Part shown: in pieces, positions 22,046-32,742 of the stretch
Numbering within the stretch: the stretch's first letter is position 1
Layout of the letters: the number at the start of each line of letters is the position of its first letter
Source of the DNA: Urophycis tenuis
Lineage: Eukaryota > Chordata > Actinopteri > Gadiformes > Phycidae
Reading direction: 5' to 3'
DNA length: 64,000 bases
Assembly (NCBI GenBank): GCA_036785325.1
Contig: JAXIVH010000314.1
Coordinates: 28,501 to 92,500 of the forward strand
Made by a program: the position numbers and the translations under genes
Notes under the pieces: model-generated
Database searches by the model: none
The model's input: only the letters and a program-made list of their open reading frames with translations
Told to the model about the DNA's origin: nothing

Positions 22046-24414
22046 GTCATTGTTACATTTACCTGCTCTTGAATGTCTCCTTTCCAGTAGACATTTGCTG
22101 TGTCTGGCTCTGATAGCACCATTTGAGATGTCCCTGCAGTGTCAATTAGTATGCCTTGAGGTGTGCATAATATTTGTATTCCTAATTTACATAATGCATC
22201 TCTCCCTATTAGATTGACCGGCGTGGTGTCCGATACCAAAATGGGTATTTTAGCTGTACGTCCATGTAATTGTAGTGTTACTGGAGCTGTCACTGGTATT
22301 AACTGTGTTTGTCCCGAGAATCCTACAATTTTGATAAATTTTTTCTCCATTGGGAGGTGAGAGGCATATTTTGACCCTACACATGTGTAAGTTGCTCCAG
22401 TGTCTGCCATCATTGGTGTGTCTCTATCATTTATTAGAACCTGCAGTATTGGTTCCTCATCAGCCTGTTTCGTAATTGCTACATGCTGACCCTCCCCTTG
22501 TGAATTCTCCGGGCAGCCCTGATAACCTTGACCTATCCAGGGTCCTGCTAGGTACTGATTATATTCTTCCTGCCTTTGCTGTCTCTGTCCCCTCTGTCTC
22601 TGTTGCTGAACTGGGTGGAAAGGAACTGTTGGACAGTTCCTTCTCATATGACCGTCCTGTCCACATGACCAACATTCATTGAACCTTCTGAACTGATTGG
22701 GTGGCCCCTGTCTTTGGCCATATCTTGGCTGACCCTGTGGTCCTCTGTATTGATTAAACTGTCTCTGCCTGTACCCATTGTTAGTCCCTTGTTCTCTATT
22801 CTGGGTGAATACATTGAAAATTGGTGTGGTGGGTAACCCTTGGGCCTGAGGCTGTTGCACTAGGGGAGAGGATGTCTGCTGTGGAACTGCAGAAATGTTC
22901 ATCTGAGGTGGGGGCTGCTGGACAACGGGTGTCATTGTAGCTGACTCTGCAACGACCGCCTGTTTTTTCTTGTCTTTGTCCTTTCTTGTTATTTCCTCCA
23001 ACTGGAGCGGAGATAACTTTCTCTGCACCTCTCTGCTTTGTTCTTGCATTTTTTGTTCATTTTGACGATATCTTTCCACTGCATGGACCAGATGATCGCT
23101 GAACTCTTTATGAGACTTTGATGAGATCAGTCCCACCACATCTTCTAGCTTGTTCCGAACTGAGCTAGGCATTGTCTCTATTATGGAGGTTCTAAACAGG
23201 ATGGAGACCAGTGGGTCTTGCTCTGGGTCTCGGTCTGTTTCCAATCTCCATCTCATGATTTGCTTCTCCAGGAAGGATGCAGGATTCTCTGTGTCACCGA
23301 TTGTGGAGCCCCTCAGGTTCTTGTGGTCCACATGGGTTGGGTATTCACTTCTTAGCGCCGCCCAGGTGTTTGGTCGGTAGATGTCAAACGTTGTTCCATC
23401 AACGCCTTCATCCAGTAGATGTTGCAGACCCCCATTTTGCAGTACACTCTCCATCTTGGCAATACCTAGCACTCTAACCAACAAAGCCTTCAGGTCCCCC
23501 ACCGCCATCAACTTCCCTACTGTATTCTCCTCAAATATCCTGATCCACTTTGAAGCCCCATTGTGTATGTTAGGGAGTCTAGATAGTAATCCCTCTAGGT
23601 CCTGTGATCCCCATGGGACATACTGAGCTTGTTGTCCCTTAACCAGAATAGGATAAACGCCTGCATAACTTTTTTTCCTCCTCTCCTTTTGTGATTTTCT
23701 AAGTTCTTCCTGTAGTTCGGCCACTAGGGGGCTGTGAGGGATGTCACTGCATCTGGGTGGTGGGCCCCCCTCCCAGCTGCATTCCTTCTCTCCCTCCCTA
23801 GGTTTTCTAGAAGGTTTTTTTCCTATCTGAATTGCTGAACTACCTTGTCTTGCATACATATCATAACCCCTCCTATCACTATCCCTCTCATCTCTTTCAC
23901 TGTCACTATCCCATTCCTTTACCGCTCCTTTAACCCCTTTGTAACAGTCCATGTGTATGTGTGGTCCCCATTTTTCTTCATGATCCTCATTTTCTCTGTC
24001 AATTTCTATCTCTCCTTTTATATCTACTGTTCCTGAAATCAGTGGGTATAATCCTGTGTGGTAGGGTGGTGGACACTTTTTAAGGGGTGGTGGTTTTAGT
24101 TGTTCGGCCCTATTGACCATTTCTCTTGTTACCTTTTCTTTTTTCCTCCAATTCTCTCCTTCCTTCTTAAACATGGACAATATCAGCTTTTCTCTTTCCC
24201 TTTTCTCCACTGATTTCTTTCCTGTTTTGTTACACTTGTAATTTTTTATCATTACTTCCATCTCCTCACACAGAACCACATCAAATGTCCCTTCCTTTGG
24301 CCATTTTGTTCCTTGTTTAGCGGTTCTTTTTTCCCATTTTTCTGAAATTTTCATTATTTCATCTTTATTTAAGGGGTTATTTTTACATAGTATTTCTACC
24401 GCTGATGCTGGCAT
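21961..24414 (-). CDS. gag-protease open frame of the ERV
   Basis: An 817-codon frame is intact from its ATG at 24,412-24,414. The first third is basic and acidic (matrix-like) with a proline-rich stretch (PPPLKKCPPPYH) that includes a PPPY late-domain-like motif. Residues about 270-460 resemble a retroviral capsid. A single CCHC knuckle (CWSCGQDGHMRRNC) lies near residue 580 and the aspartic protease active site (ADTGAT) near residue 669, with LIGRDAL later. No stop separates gag from protease. The last about 20 codons after KWG are read out of frame from RNase H sequence across the deletion. Confidence 0.88.
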   Translation of the reverse strand: MPASAVEILCKNNPLNKDEIMKISEKWEKRTAKQGTKWPKEGTFDVVLCEEMEVMIKNYKCNKTGKKSVEKREREKLILSMFKKEGENWRKKEKVTREMVNRAEQLKPPPLKKCPPPYHTGLYPLISGTVDIKGEIEIDRENEDHEEKWGPHIHMDCYKGVKGAVKEWDSDSERDERDSDRRGYDMYARQGSSAIQIGKKPSRKPREGEKECSWEGGPPPRCSDIPHSPLVAELQEELRKSQKERRKKSYAGVYPILVKGQQAQYVPWGSQDLEGLLSRLPNIHNGASKWIRIFEENTVGKLMAVGDLKALLVRVLGIAKMESVLQNGGLQHLLDEGVDGTTFDIYRPNTWAALRSEYPTHVDHKNLRGSTIGDTENPASFLEKQIMRWRLETDRDPEQDPLVSILFRTSIIETMPSSVRNKLEDVVGLISSKSHKEFSDHLVHAVERYRQNEQKMQEQSREVQRKLSPLQLEEITRKDKDKKKQAVVAESATMTPVVQQPPPQMNISAVPQQTSSPLVQQPQAQGLPTTPIFNVFTQNREQGTNNGYRQRQFNQYRGPQGQPRYGQRQGPPNQFRRFNECWSCGQDGHMRRNCPTVPFHPVQQQRQRGQRQQRQEEYNQYLAGPWIGQGYQGCPENSQGEGQHVAITKQADEEPILQVLINDRDTPMMADTGATYTCVGSKYASHLPMEKKFIKIVGFSGQTQLIPVTAPVTLQLHGRTAKIPILVSDTTPVNLIGRDALCKLGIQILCTPQGILIDTAGTSQMVLSEPDTANVYWKGDIQEQVNVTMTKWGSYIRFCVCTRCMSFVRSSMENEGI

Positions 24415-24849
24415 GGTTACTTTTTATAATAAGGAGTTTTCTACTTTTTAAAATTATTTTTATTATTATTATTTATTATTATTATTATTATTTAACCGTG
24501 TCCTAGCGTGGGGTGTACAACTCCCTCCCACCTTTTCTAACTCCTAGCTCTGTTCCTCTTCAACTTTCTTTTTCCTTTCCTCCCTACTTAACTCTGTGAC
24601 TCTCTCTCTCTTTATTTTCCTCTCTGGTGTTGCAGCTCCTCCGGAGCTGCTCGACCCCCACCTTTTCACTTATCTCCTCTCCTCCTTTCTAACCCCTGCT
24701 CTCTACAGACTTCCCAAACCACTCTGCTCGATCCTGTTATTATTTTGACCTTATCTTTATCTATATCTTATCTATTACTATAGCACTCGTCCTATGCTCC
24801 TACTCTCAATTAATTAACTACAATGGACGAAAACACAATTCCCTGACTT

Positions 24850-25755
24850 TGCAGACCCTTTCTCTCTTGAAAGGCGGTATCTCAGATTTACCAACACAAA
24901 ACAAAGCTCCCGATCAAACTTAACACAAATAACTCTTCCAACCAAGTGAGGCCTCCTGTCAGAAGGAGTGTCTCAGACTTTTAAACTTAAAAATGGATAA
25001 TCATATGAGTATCGGTTACTCCTACACCTTATTCTAAAATACTTTCCTCAACAGTTTTTGAGAAATGTATGTATTTTGTTTTTGAATGACGATCCTTCAG
25101 TATCTCTGATTTAACAGATCAGTTATAAAATTAATAAAATAGACACCATCTTAAGAATAGCCACTGAGCGTTTGTCCTTACGCCTTTAATGGACTATCTT
25201 CGTGGTCATCCGTGGACAAAAACAATGGCGATCCTTCAGTATCACTGATTTAACAGATCTGTTATAAAATGAATAAAATAGACACCATCTTAAGAATAGC
25301 CACTGAGCGTTTGTCCTTACGCCTTTAATGGACTATCTTTGTGGCCATCCGTGGACAAAAACAAAGTACTGTCCCTACTCTAACAATGAATTTAGTTATT
25401 TGATCGTTTCCCAATGCGTCCAAATTATTATACTCTACCCGAGCAGACCTTACCCAAGCTTATCTTGGTAAGCGGTAACCGCAGAGTTAGGATCCACCCA
25501 AGCAGTCCCTAGCAGCGCTACTAGGCGGTATGTCAGAATCCCCAATCTGACCAAGCAGACCCTCCCCTTAGGAGGCGGTATCTCAGATTACTTTTCTCAA
25601 TCTCTAAAGTCTGACGAAGCGGACCCTCCCCGTAGGAGGCGGTATCTCAGACAAACAATCCAATCTGACGAAGCAGACCCTCCCCGTAGGAGGCGGTATC
25701 TCAGATTTCTTCAGCCTGACGAAGCGGCCCCTCCCCGTAGGAGGCGGTATCGCAG
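24850..25755 (-). repeat. Array of variable-stem hairpin units
   Basis: Units near 24,850, 24,940, 25,440, 25,510, 25,545, 25,608, 25,662 and 25,713. Each has (plus sense) GCAGACC, an inner stem-loop, then GGCGGTATCTCAGA. Inner stems are CCTTTC/GAAAGG, CTCCT/AGGAG, CTTACC/GGTAAG, CCTAG/CTAGG and CCTCC/GGAGG: different bases but always paired. The outer stem alternates ATCTGA/TCAGAT with GTCTGA/TCAGAC. Conserved pairing with changed bases indicates a selected RNA structure in the retroviral leader. Confidence 0.75.
25090..25366. repeat. 139-bp tandem duplication in ERV leader
   Basis: Copies 25,090-25,228 and 25,229-25,366 begin CGATCCTTCAGTATC and differ at only a few positions. Confidence 0.88.
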
Positions 25756-26443
25756 ACTACCTGCCCGTTCAGCCCTTTATAATACTTCTTCACTAATTGT
25801 ACTATAAAGCGGTATCCACAGGATTTAAAAATAAAAAACAATTTACCCTAATACAACATTTACTAGGGACCTGCCGTTCTTCCAGTGCAATATCTATACT
25901 CTAATTATACTACAAAAGGACAGCCACAGGATTTAGGTTAGGAAAATTTACCCCACTAGTGTAGGGACCTGATCGTTCAACCCTCTGCAGTATCAATAGT
26001 CCAATTCGTACTACAAAGCGGTACCCACAGGCTTTAACAAAAATAAAAACATTTCAGCAATTTAGTAAACCACAGAGCATTATGGTTAGTCAATTCAGTA
26101 TATCACAGAGCATCATAGTTTGTTAATAAACCACAAAGCATTAAGGATAACACATGAATTAGTAAACCACAATAACCATGATTTGATGCTGAGCACTCAT
26201 TCCCGGCCTCCCCCTCTTTTTCTTAACACACTGGTTTATTTTTTGGAGAGACACTTGACTTACTGCTTAGCGTTAGGATGGGTCGAGCACAGATCACACA
26301 GTTTCCTATAACTAATAGGCAAGAACGTCGCTTACCTTTTTATAATGAGTGGCCACTCGTAGTGTGGTCTGTGCGGACGCCAACCCGCAGCGAAGCAGTC
26401 GTCTTGGTCCCTTTTCTTCAATCCTGTTCGTGACGCCAAATTA

Positions 26444-26877
26444 TGTGGTGGCTAAAGCACATATCTTAACAAAAGTAAGAGGGTTCTGGGAGGCCGCAGT
26501 TTGAATGATCAAGACTTTATTATCGCTTGCAGCGAAGCAACACAAAGCCTGAGTCGGTTTGCAAAGTGACTGCCACACATCCCCGTGTGCCCCTTTTTGT
26601 CCTGTTTTCCAACCATGATGTCATCACCTTAAACATCCTATACCATACACAAATGGTCCTTCCTTCCTTTATTGCCGGTGCCCATCCTCCCCATGCCTGT
26701 TCTGACCACCACTGAGCAGGCACCTTAAAGATAACATGGGGTGAACCAGGGGGTGACCCTTGAGTTGAACCCAGGGAGGTATTTATGAGTGGGCATCTGT
26801 TTCTCTCCACAGTTAGTTAATGCTTTACATGGAAAACCCAATGATTATACTGGTTTTAACTTGGTTAATATCTTCCA
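26444..26877 (-). repeat. ERV 5' LTR
   Basis: A 434-bp LTR with the same TG...CA ends as 18,950-19,381. It is the 5' LTR because gag and pol read leftward from it. It is followed on the right, after eight bases, by the Rex3 insertion. Confidence 0.95.
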
Positions 26878-26896
26878 TAATGTTTACATTAGAAAT

Positions 26897-27420
26897 CCGT
26901 CATGGTGAAGAAGGAGCTGAGCCTAAAGGCGAAGCTCTCGATTTACCGGTCAATCTACGTTCCTACCCTCACCTATGGTCACGAGCTGTGGGTAGTGACC
27001 GAAAGAACGAGATCGGGAATACAAGCGGCCGAAATGAGTTTCCTCCGCAGGGTGTCCGGGCTCTCCCTTAGAGATAGGGTGAGAAGCTCGGTCATCCGGG
27101 AGGGGCTCAGAGTAGAACCGCTGCTCCTCCGCATCGAGAGGAGCCAGTTGCGGTGGCTCGGGCATCTAGTGAGGATGCCTCCTGGACGCCTCCCTGGGGA
27201 GGTGTTCCGGGCACGTCCCTCCGGGAGGAGGCCCCGGGGAAGACCCAGGACACGCTGGAGGGACTATGTCTCTCGGCTGGCCTGGGAACGCCTCGGGATC
27301 CCCCCGGAAGAGCTGGACGAAGTGGCTGGGGAGAGGGAAGTCTGGGCTTCTCTCCTCAGGCTGCTGCCCCCGCGACCCGACCCCGGATAAGCGGAGGACA
27401 TGGATGGGATGGATGGATGG
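26897..27420 (+). mobile_element. Rex3/RTE LINE, 5'-truncated
   Basis: The insert is flanked by an 11-bp target duplication ACATTAGAAAT (26,886-26,896 and 27,421-27,431) and ends in GGATGGATGG repeats, the 3' terminus typical of fish Rex3/RTE elements. The coding part (26,902-27,390, intact to a stop) is the C-terminal end of the polyprotein, with YVPTLTYGHELWVV, LRRVSGLSLRDRVRS and RGRPRTRWRDYV. Upstream domains are lost to 5' truncation. Confidence 0.92.
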
Positions 27421-27431
27421 ACATTAGAAAT

Positions 27432-28389
27432 GTATATTTCTATACAGTACTGTTCAGCACTTTTCTACAATTCTGCACTGGCTTTTCTTTCCCGGAGTAT
27501 TGTAACAAATGCAATTTCCCTCAGGGATCATTAAAGTATTTATGTCTGTCTGTCTGTCTAGTTTTTTAGGTAGAAGTTGTTACTGTTAAAAAATGGGTAG
27601 TATTTACCCATTATTATATATCTCACTGGCTGATTCATATATGTAAGTAAATTAACCAATTTGCAGGGATTGTATTTTCCACCCTCTAAGAAATATTTTT
27701 TTACAGTGTACTATCATGACGTAATGGCCTATGGTAGGCTATTGGTGGACGTTGCGTCATTACGTGTTGTAGCCTATAGGGGGCGGGCCCGTCGTTGCCT
27801 TGTTACGCCACAGCCCTGTGCACAGATCACATGATTATGATTACGATGTTATGAATCCCAAAGCCACAGCTTGCCATGCAGCAACCCCAAACTACTTGTC
27901 TTTGTGCACTATCTACTTGTACTTCTGTGAGCAACCGTGTCTACCTCAGTGAGCATCTCCCTATGCTCTAGTATTCAGGGGCGGTCTTAACATGGAGGCA
28001 TAGGAAGGTGACTGCTTGGGACCCCCCACCAGTGGTCATGGGGGAGGGGCAACCAACCTAAAAAAAAAAAAAAATCAATAAAGCCCATGAACACATCATG
28101 AACACTTCAAAAGCATGGGGAATGGGTTTAATATTGTTCTCTGAAATACAGTGTAACGTTGAAGTAGTAGTTAAAATGTCCAGTTCATGTTATATGTCCC
28201 TACACCAGGGGTGAAAGTAAGCTGGTACTGGCCGGTAGGGCGTACCACTCAAACATTTGGAGCGGTAACGACGTACCGGAAAGAAAATATACTGTCACTG
28301 AAAAGAATTGCACTTCCAGCATGACAACACACCTGCTAACGTCAAATTACCAGAAGCAACACGTTTTCCCCAATATACATTAGATAGAA
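27432..28389. other. Repeat-derived spacer
   Basis: No gene. At 27,500-27,560 a LINE-type 3' end reads AATTTCCCTCAGGGATCATT followed by CTGT repeats. At 27,975 (CAGGGGCGGTC) and about 28,206 (CAGGGGTGAAAG) are strings resembling hAT termini, without matching ends found here. Confidence 0.45.
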
Positions 28390-28885
28390 CTTAAGCGTCG
28401 GTTATGGTGCCACGTAGTGATCACGTAATGGCCACGCAGTTGCTTGGATGCAGTCATAAGCCTGTGATGGTTCTGCGTGGGGTTTACGTGTCGAAATGCA
28501 ATTCAATGCCACAGCGGTAGATGGCTTGCAGACACGTCGTACAGGCTCGCGTGCTTGCGAAGTTCCTCTGCTAGACGCTCTTCCAGGTTGTTCATTCTCA
28601 AAAACTCAAAACTCTTGCAACTCTCTCAACCAACCAACTCAAACTGACTTGAAGACTTTTAAAAATGGCGGTGTTTATGAGTGGAAAGCGGAAAAGCGGT
28701 CTCCAGCGGATGTAGTTAGCGGACCAATCACAGCCAATGCCGCTGCGTTGGTGTTGCTTTGCCTCAACACATATAGGATTTTTGGGAGGTGCACGTCAGG
28801 CCCTTGCAATGGATGCAAGGGGGGTCCGCAAGGACGTAAGGGGTCCGTAAGCCCCCTAGCGTTGTGTCAACACGTAAGCATAACT
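28390..28885. mobile_element. Harbinger-like MITE copy
   Basis: The sequence is an inverted-orientation relative of the element at 61,339-62,032. Shared segments include the block around GGTTCTGCGTGGGGTTTACG (28,469-28,488 here, complement near 61,723), GTCCGCAAGGACGTAAGGGG-type repeats near the right end, and a GTAAGCATAAC-type terminus. Ends are degraded and no target duplication was fixed. Confidence 0.6.
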
Positions 28886-29280
28886 TACACTTCATTCTGG
28901 ACTTTCTCTGAATGTATGAACCTGAAGTGAAGAGACATCCAATGAGTGAGATTCCTTGTAAAATTGTACTCTTATTACACTCAGTAACATACCTCAACTA
29001 CTGCATTCTGGAACACTGTGATAGTCTGGAAACTGTAGGCTCACTATAGTCTATAAGTTGTGTTGGTTGCTTATTCTGTAGATATATATCTACACTTTAT
29101 GTCTAGTGATGTCTTATGTTTAACTTAGCTGATGATTGGTTATTAGTTGATTAGCTGATAGTTGATTAGTTGATGTTTAACTTAGTTGATGTTAACTTAG
29201 CACATCTGGAGTTAGTAGAAACGGAATTTCAGTTCTCTGTGTAATGTACTGTTACATGGTTAATTGACAATAAAGTCCAC

Positions 29281-29556
29281 TTGCAAGCGTGCTGCTTAGC
29301 CATTTGCGCCAATGTGCGCAACTGGTATCCAAAGTATTTTAGACGTTTGTTGCAAAGTCTCCCAAATAAAAAAGCAGAATGTGAGAGGGGGTTCAGCACA
29401 ATGAACAGCCTTATAACAGAGTATAGAAACAAACAAGAAATGGGTCACAGTGGGACCACCATAAGCAGTGGGATCCCTTCCTTATGTAAAGACTTGGCTG
29501 TGAAGGAAGGAGAGCTGCTCACTCATCAAGCGGCATGGCTCACCTCAAACAGATGA
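29281..29556 (+). pseudogene. hAT-type C-terminal dimerisation fragment
   Basis: The motif KKAECERGFSTMN followed by ITEYRN is the hallmark of the hAT C-terminal dimerisation region (also in domesticated zinc-finger relatives). The preceding residues fit poorly and the frame ends after about 90 codons. A transposon relic is the simplest reading. Confidence 0.55.
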
Positions 29557-29596
29557 GGACGGCTACTTCAAGCCTCTTTGGAATTTATTTTAAAGG

Positions 29597-30122
29597 AAAA
29601 TGCCACCGTTTGTCCATACTGAAGTACGTTCTTCCCTGTTCTTAGATGATATGATTCATACCTCTCTCACTTTCGTGCGTGCACTCGATTGCTCTGGCGT
29701 GCAGCGCTACTTCGATAGCATGTAGCTTGGCCCAGTATATTCCTTAGGATCCAAACTGGGGTGAAGTTAGAAGCGACCAAGCACTTCCACGTTTTCCCTA
29801 TTTAAATTCGGATACATGAGTAGTTCCACGACCCAAGTATGGTTACACAAAATGAAACATGGCAATTTTCTAAGCAGATAAAAAAGGATAACTATAATGT
29901 ATGGCGAAATAACACCTGGGAGCACTTCGACGTCGGCGCAGTAATATCATCACTCCTAAAAGATCCTCTCCCCCCCCCCCCCCCCCTGTTACTTCCATCA
30001 ATAGAACCAACGTGACCTGCACGCCATCGCCTGCACTACCTGTAGTAGTAGAAGGAAAATGTCACATTGGTTCTATTGATCAGGGAAGAATGTAGTTCAG
30101 TATGGACAAACGGTGGCATTTT
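29597..30122. mobile_element. MITE with about 45-bp inverted ends
   Basis: The left end (AAAATGCCACCGTTTGTCC, continuing ATACTGAAG...TTCTTCCCTG) is matched by its complement at the right end (to 30,122), with three or four mismatches over about 45 bp. The 526-bp interior is non-coding and includes a C-run at 29,970-29,986. The target duplication is unclear. Confidence 0.75.
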
Positions 30123-30572
30123 GTGATATACTAGTGTGATAAAAAGAGTGATAAGAAGTCCTAGTTAATGCTTGATATACACTATAATAAATAATGAAGT
30201 GTATTTTTGGGTCCGTGCTCTGCGTGAGCACGGTGGGCCACTATGATAGTACCGGCAAGAAGTAAAAACTTATTTCACAATGACATGAACTAGTCCGTAA
30301 AGGTGTGCAGCGTGAAAGATAAACACAGTGACAGGAGGACTGGGAAGTACACAAACAGAGACGAAGCAAGACGAGTCTAAAAGCCAAAATGAAATGAAGT
30401 TACCCAAGCGGCTCAAATAAAAGAAAAAAGAAAAAAGACGCCGAAAAGTACTTGGAAACGCTGCCGAAGATGACAAACTTTTTTACAGCTACTGTTGGGG
30501 ATAATATCTACAATGTGTACATCATGCCCATCATGCATCTTTTATAATATATTGTATTGTATGAACTGGGCA

Positions 30573-30941
30573 GTGGCGGCACGGTGGTGCAGTGGTTAGC
30601 ACTGTCGCCTCACAGCAAGAGGGTTCTGGGTTCGAATCCACCTGGGACCTGGGACCTTTCTGTGTGGAGTTTGCATGTTCTCCCTGTGCCTGCGTGGGTT
30701 CTCTCCGGGTACTCCGGCTTCCTCCCACAGTCCAAAAACATGCAGGTTGGGGATTAGGTTAATTGGTGTCTCTAAATTGACCATAGGTGTGTATGTGAGT
30801 GTGAATGGTTGTTCGTTGGTATATGTTAGCCCTGTGATAGGCTGGCGACCTGTCCAGGGTGTACCCCGCCTCTCGCCCGTTGCAGCTGGGATTGGCTCCA
30901 GCGACCCTTGTAGAGGATAAGCGGTTTAGAAAATGACTGAC
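30573..30941 (+). mobile_element. tRNA-like SINE
   Basis: The head resembles RNA polymerase III promoter boxes (GGTGCAGTGGTTAGCACTG and GGGTTCGAATCC) and the tail ends in GACTGACT repeats. An 11-bp direct repeat TGAACTGGGCA flanks it (30,562-30,572 and 30,942-30,952). The body contains the widespread fish sequence TTTGCATGTTCTCCC. Confidence 0.88.
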
Positions 30942-31093
30942 TGAACTGGGCATTGTCGTAGCTCAATTATCTGGGGCCCCCTGCAGAGTCCAACCATGAG
31001 GCTCCTCCCACAAACCACCAAAGAATTCCACATTCTGCAGAATTCTGCAGAATTCCACATTCCTTGACTGGCTGGCCAGCCCATTAAGTCTAT

Positions 31094-31596
31094 TGGTGCG
31101 TTTTATTATCGATCCGTCTCGGACTCCGAGGACATTGCCTAGCGACACGCATGAACACGCCCCTTTTACTCGGACGGAGAACTTGCCTGCTCGGTTGAAC
31201 TCACAGGAGACTGAGCAAGGGTTCCGAGACAGAATTTACGATGGCTGCGCCCGGTGTCGTATGTGGCGTCCGTTTCTATGGAGACGGATAGTAATGCTAT
31301 CTAGCTAGCATGCCAAAATGGTCTACTATCAAGCGACTCCAACGCTTTCACTTCACTAAATATACTGAAATATGAACATACATTCTGCGTCTAGTGTACT
31401 GTTCCTGGAATTCTTCCTCAAGGTTGTGTAGGTGAAGCTCATGCGACATGCGACTACCGCGACAATAGCTTTCCGGGTGGCGTCCATGTTTTTCTCCAAC
31501 GAACTTTGCGTGGAACAATAATAAAACGCTTGTAGTGTAGAAGTGACGTCACCACCGAGGTCCGAGACGGTTCGCAGAGAATACTAAAACGCACCA
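31094..31596. mobile_element. MITE with TGGTGCGTTTTA ends
   Basis: Ends TGGTGCGTTTTA and TAAAACGCACCA, with matching inner blocks (CCGTCTCGGAC against GTCCGAGACGG), are flanked by TAT on both sides (31,091-31,093 and 31,597-31,599). It is 503 bp, non-coding. The superfamily is not assigned. Confidence 0.72.
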
Positions 31597-31599
31597 TAT

Positions 31600-32736
31600 G
31601 TACCTACATTACATGGGTGGATTTGATGTTTATTATATATATATATGTAGCCGAGGGTTTCCCGATGTCGCCTATACTTTATAATATTAGAACACAACAA
31701 ATACGGAGGCTCCAGCTTTAGAGGATCACTTTATTTCGTACCTCTTTCTACAGTGAAACTCCACCACAACCATAACAGCGTAACACCTCCGCTCCCTGCT
31801 GAGCCTTCAAAATAAGAGCTTATAACCGGAACTTAGAATCAGTGAGGCAAGTCCATAAAAATAGGTTACATCATTATTAAAATAAATGTCATAGTGCTGT
31901 CTAATTAGTGTCCATATTCATTTGTGTCAATATTTGTTCATGTCTGTTAAGCAACTGTAGGTTCATTAAACTTCTTATTTCTACCAGCGCTAAACAGTAC
32001 AGACATTACAGAACATACATCTTTTTTCCAAAATGTACTCAGAACATCACACGTACAATTATAAAGAGAATATTGCAGAATATCGTGCATACATAAAATA
32101 AACTAAATAATTTAGGCTGGGCCTAAGGCTATATGGGGACAGGCAGGCTGTAGGCTTTAACGTGCCCAAACAGTGTCTCGCTAGCCTACTGGGTTCTCAC
32201 TGGCAGGCTGTCCTGTCTCCCTGGACTGGGGTTTGACTTGGGGCGGGCGGGACGTTAGCTGCACTAGGATCTCTTTCTTTCACGGCTGATGTTGGTCTAC
32301 TCACATTACAACTTGGTTGGCTGGATGTTGATGGCTGGGGCTCGGAATCAATCACACTGCAGGGCTGGCGTGGGGAATAGGGATCACACCAAATTCATTT
32401 ATTAAGGAAAGAGTTTTGCAGATAAAGCTCTGAAATGTACTCTTCTTGTCGTCGGAGATCACCAAGTTATAAGTTTGTATAACGTTGGCTAGCTTCCTTA
32501 CGTTGACGATTCTGTAGCGTTACTAAGTTATCTTAATTACTAGCTGACATTAGCCTAGCATTAACGTTACCTTCACAGCCAGCACTTGGATTCATGCTAC
32601 CATAAAACAAAGTAAAAAAAATCTTGCCAGAAATATATTATTATTAGTTTTCATATTAATCGTCACAGATAAGTTGGTTTAGATAAGTCACTGGGCACAG
32701 TCTGAAACCAATCTCAGTCAAAGGTTTCTATGAATG
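31600..32736. other. No recognised gene
   Basis: AT-rich sequence with no domain-bearing frame. A block from about 31,650 to 32,400 could be a repeat or solo LTR, but no paired ends were found. The right part approaches the 3' end of bivm. Confidence 0.4.
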
Positions 32737-32742
32737 TTTATT
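32737..32742 (-). terminator. Candidate bivm polyadenylation signal
   Basis: TTTATT on the plus strand is AATAAA on the minus strand, about 600 bp beyond the bivm stop codon. Position alone supports it. Confidence 0.35.

Larger units (their letters stand above)
24415..26443 (-). other. ERV leader with hairpin and tandem repeats
   Basis: About 2 kb between the 5' LTR and gag has no gene. Directly inside the LTR (about 26,424-26,441) the minus strand reads TTTGGCGTCACGAACAGG, the likely tRNA primer site; the tRNA is not identified. At 25,090-25,366 there is a 139-bp tandem duplication. At 24,850-25,755 at least eight hairpin units share flanking bases (minus sense: TCTGAGATACCGC ... GTCTGCTTCGTCAGA) around stems that differ between units. 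Three further related blocks (about 25,775-26,035) share AAGCGGTATCCACAGG. Confidence 0.75.
18950..26877 (-). mobile_element. Endogenous retrovirus, RT- and env-deleted
   Basis: Two LTRs bound a minus-strand provirus of about 7.9 kb. From its 5' end (right) to 3' end (left): 5' LTR, primer-site region, 2-kb leader with hairpin repeats, gag-protease frame, RNase H tail plus integrase, env remnants, polypurine tract and 3' LTR. Reverse transcriptase and the start of RNase H are missing. The single gag zinc knuckle and the GPF motif after the integrase core point to a gamma/epsilon-like lineage. The LTRs differ by one substitution and two small indels, so the insertion is young. No target duplication is visible outside the LTRs (GATGT on the left, TAATG on the right). 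Confidence 0.92.

Noticed and set aside
24850..25755. CRISPR-like array
   Set aside because: Spacing is irregular, repeats are imperfect hairpins within a retroviral leader, and this is a vertebrate genome.
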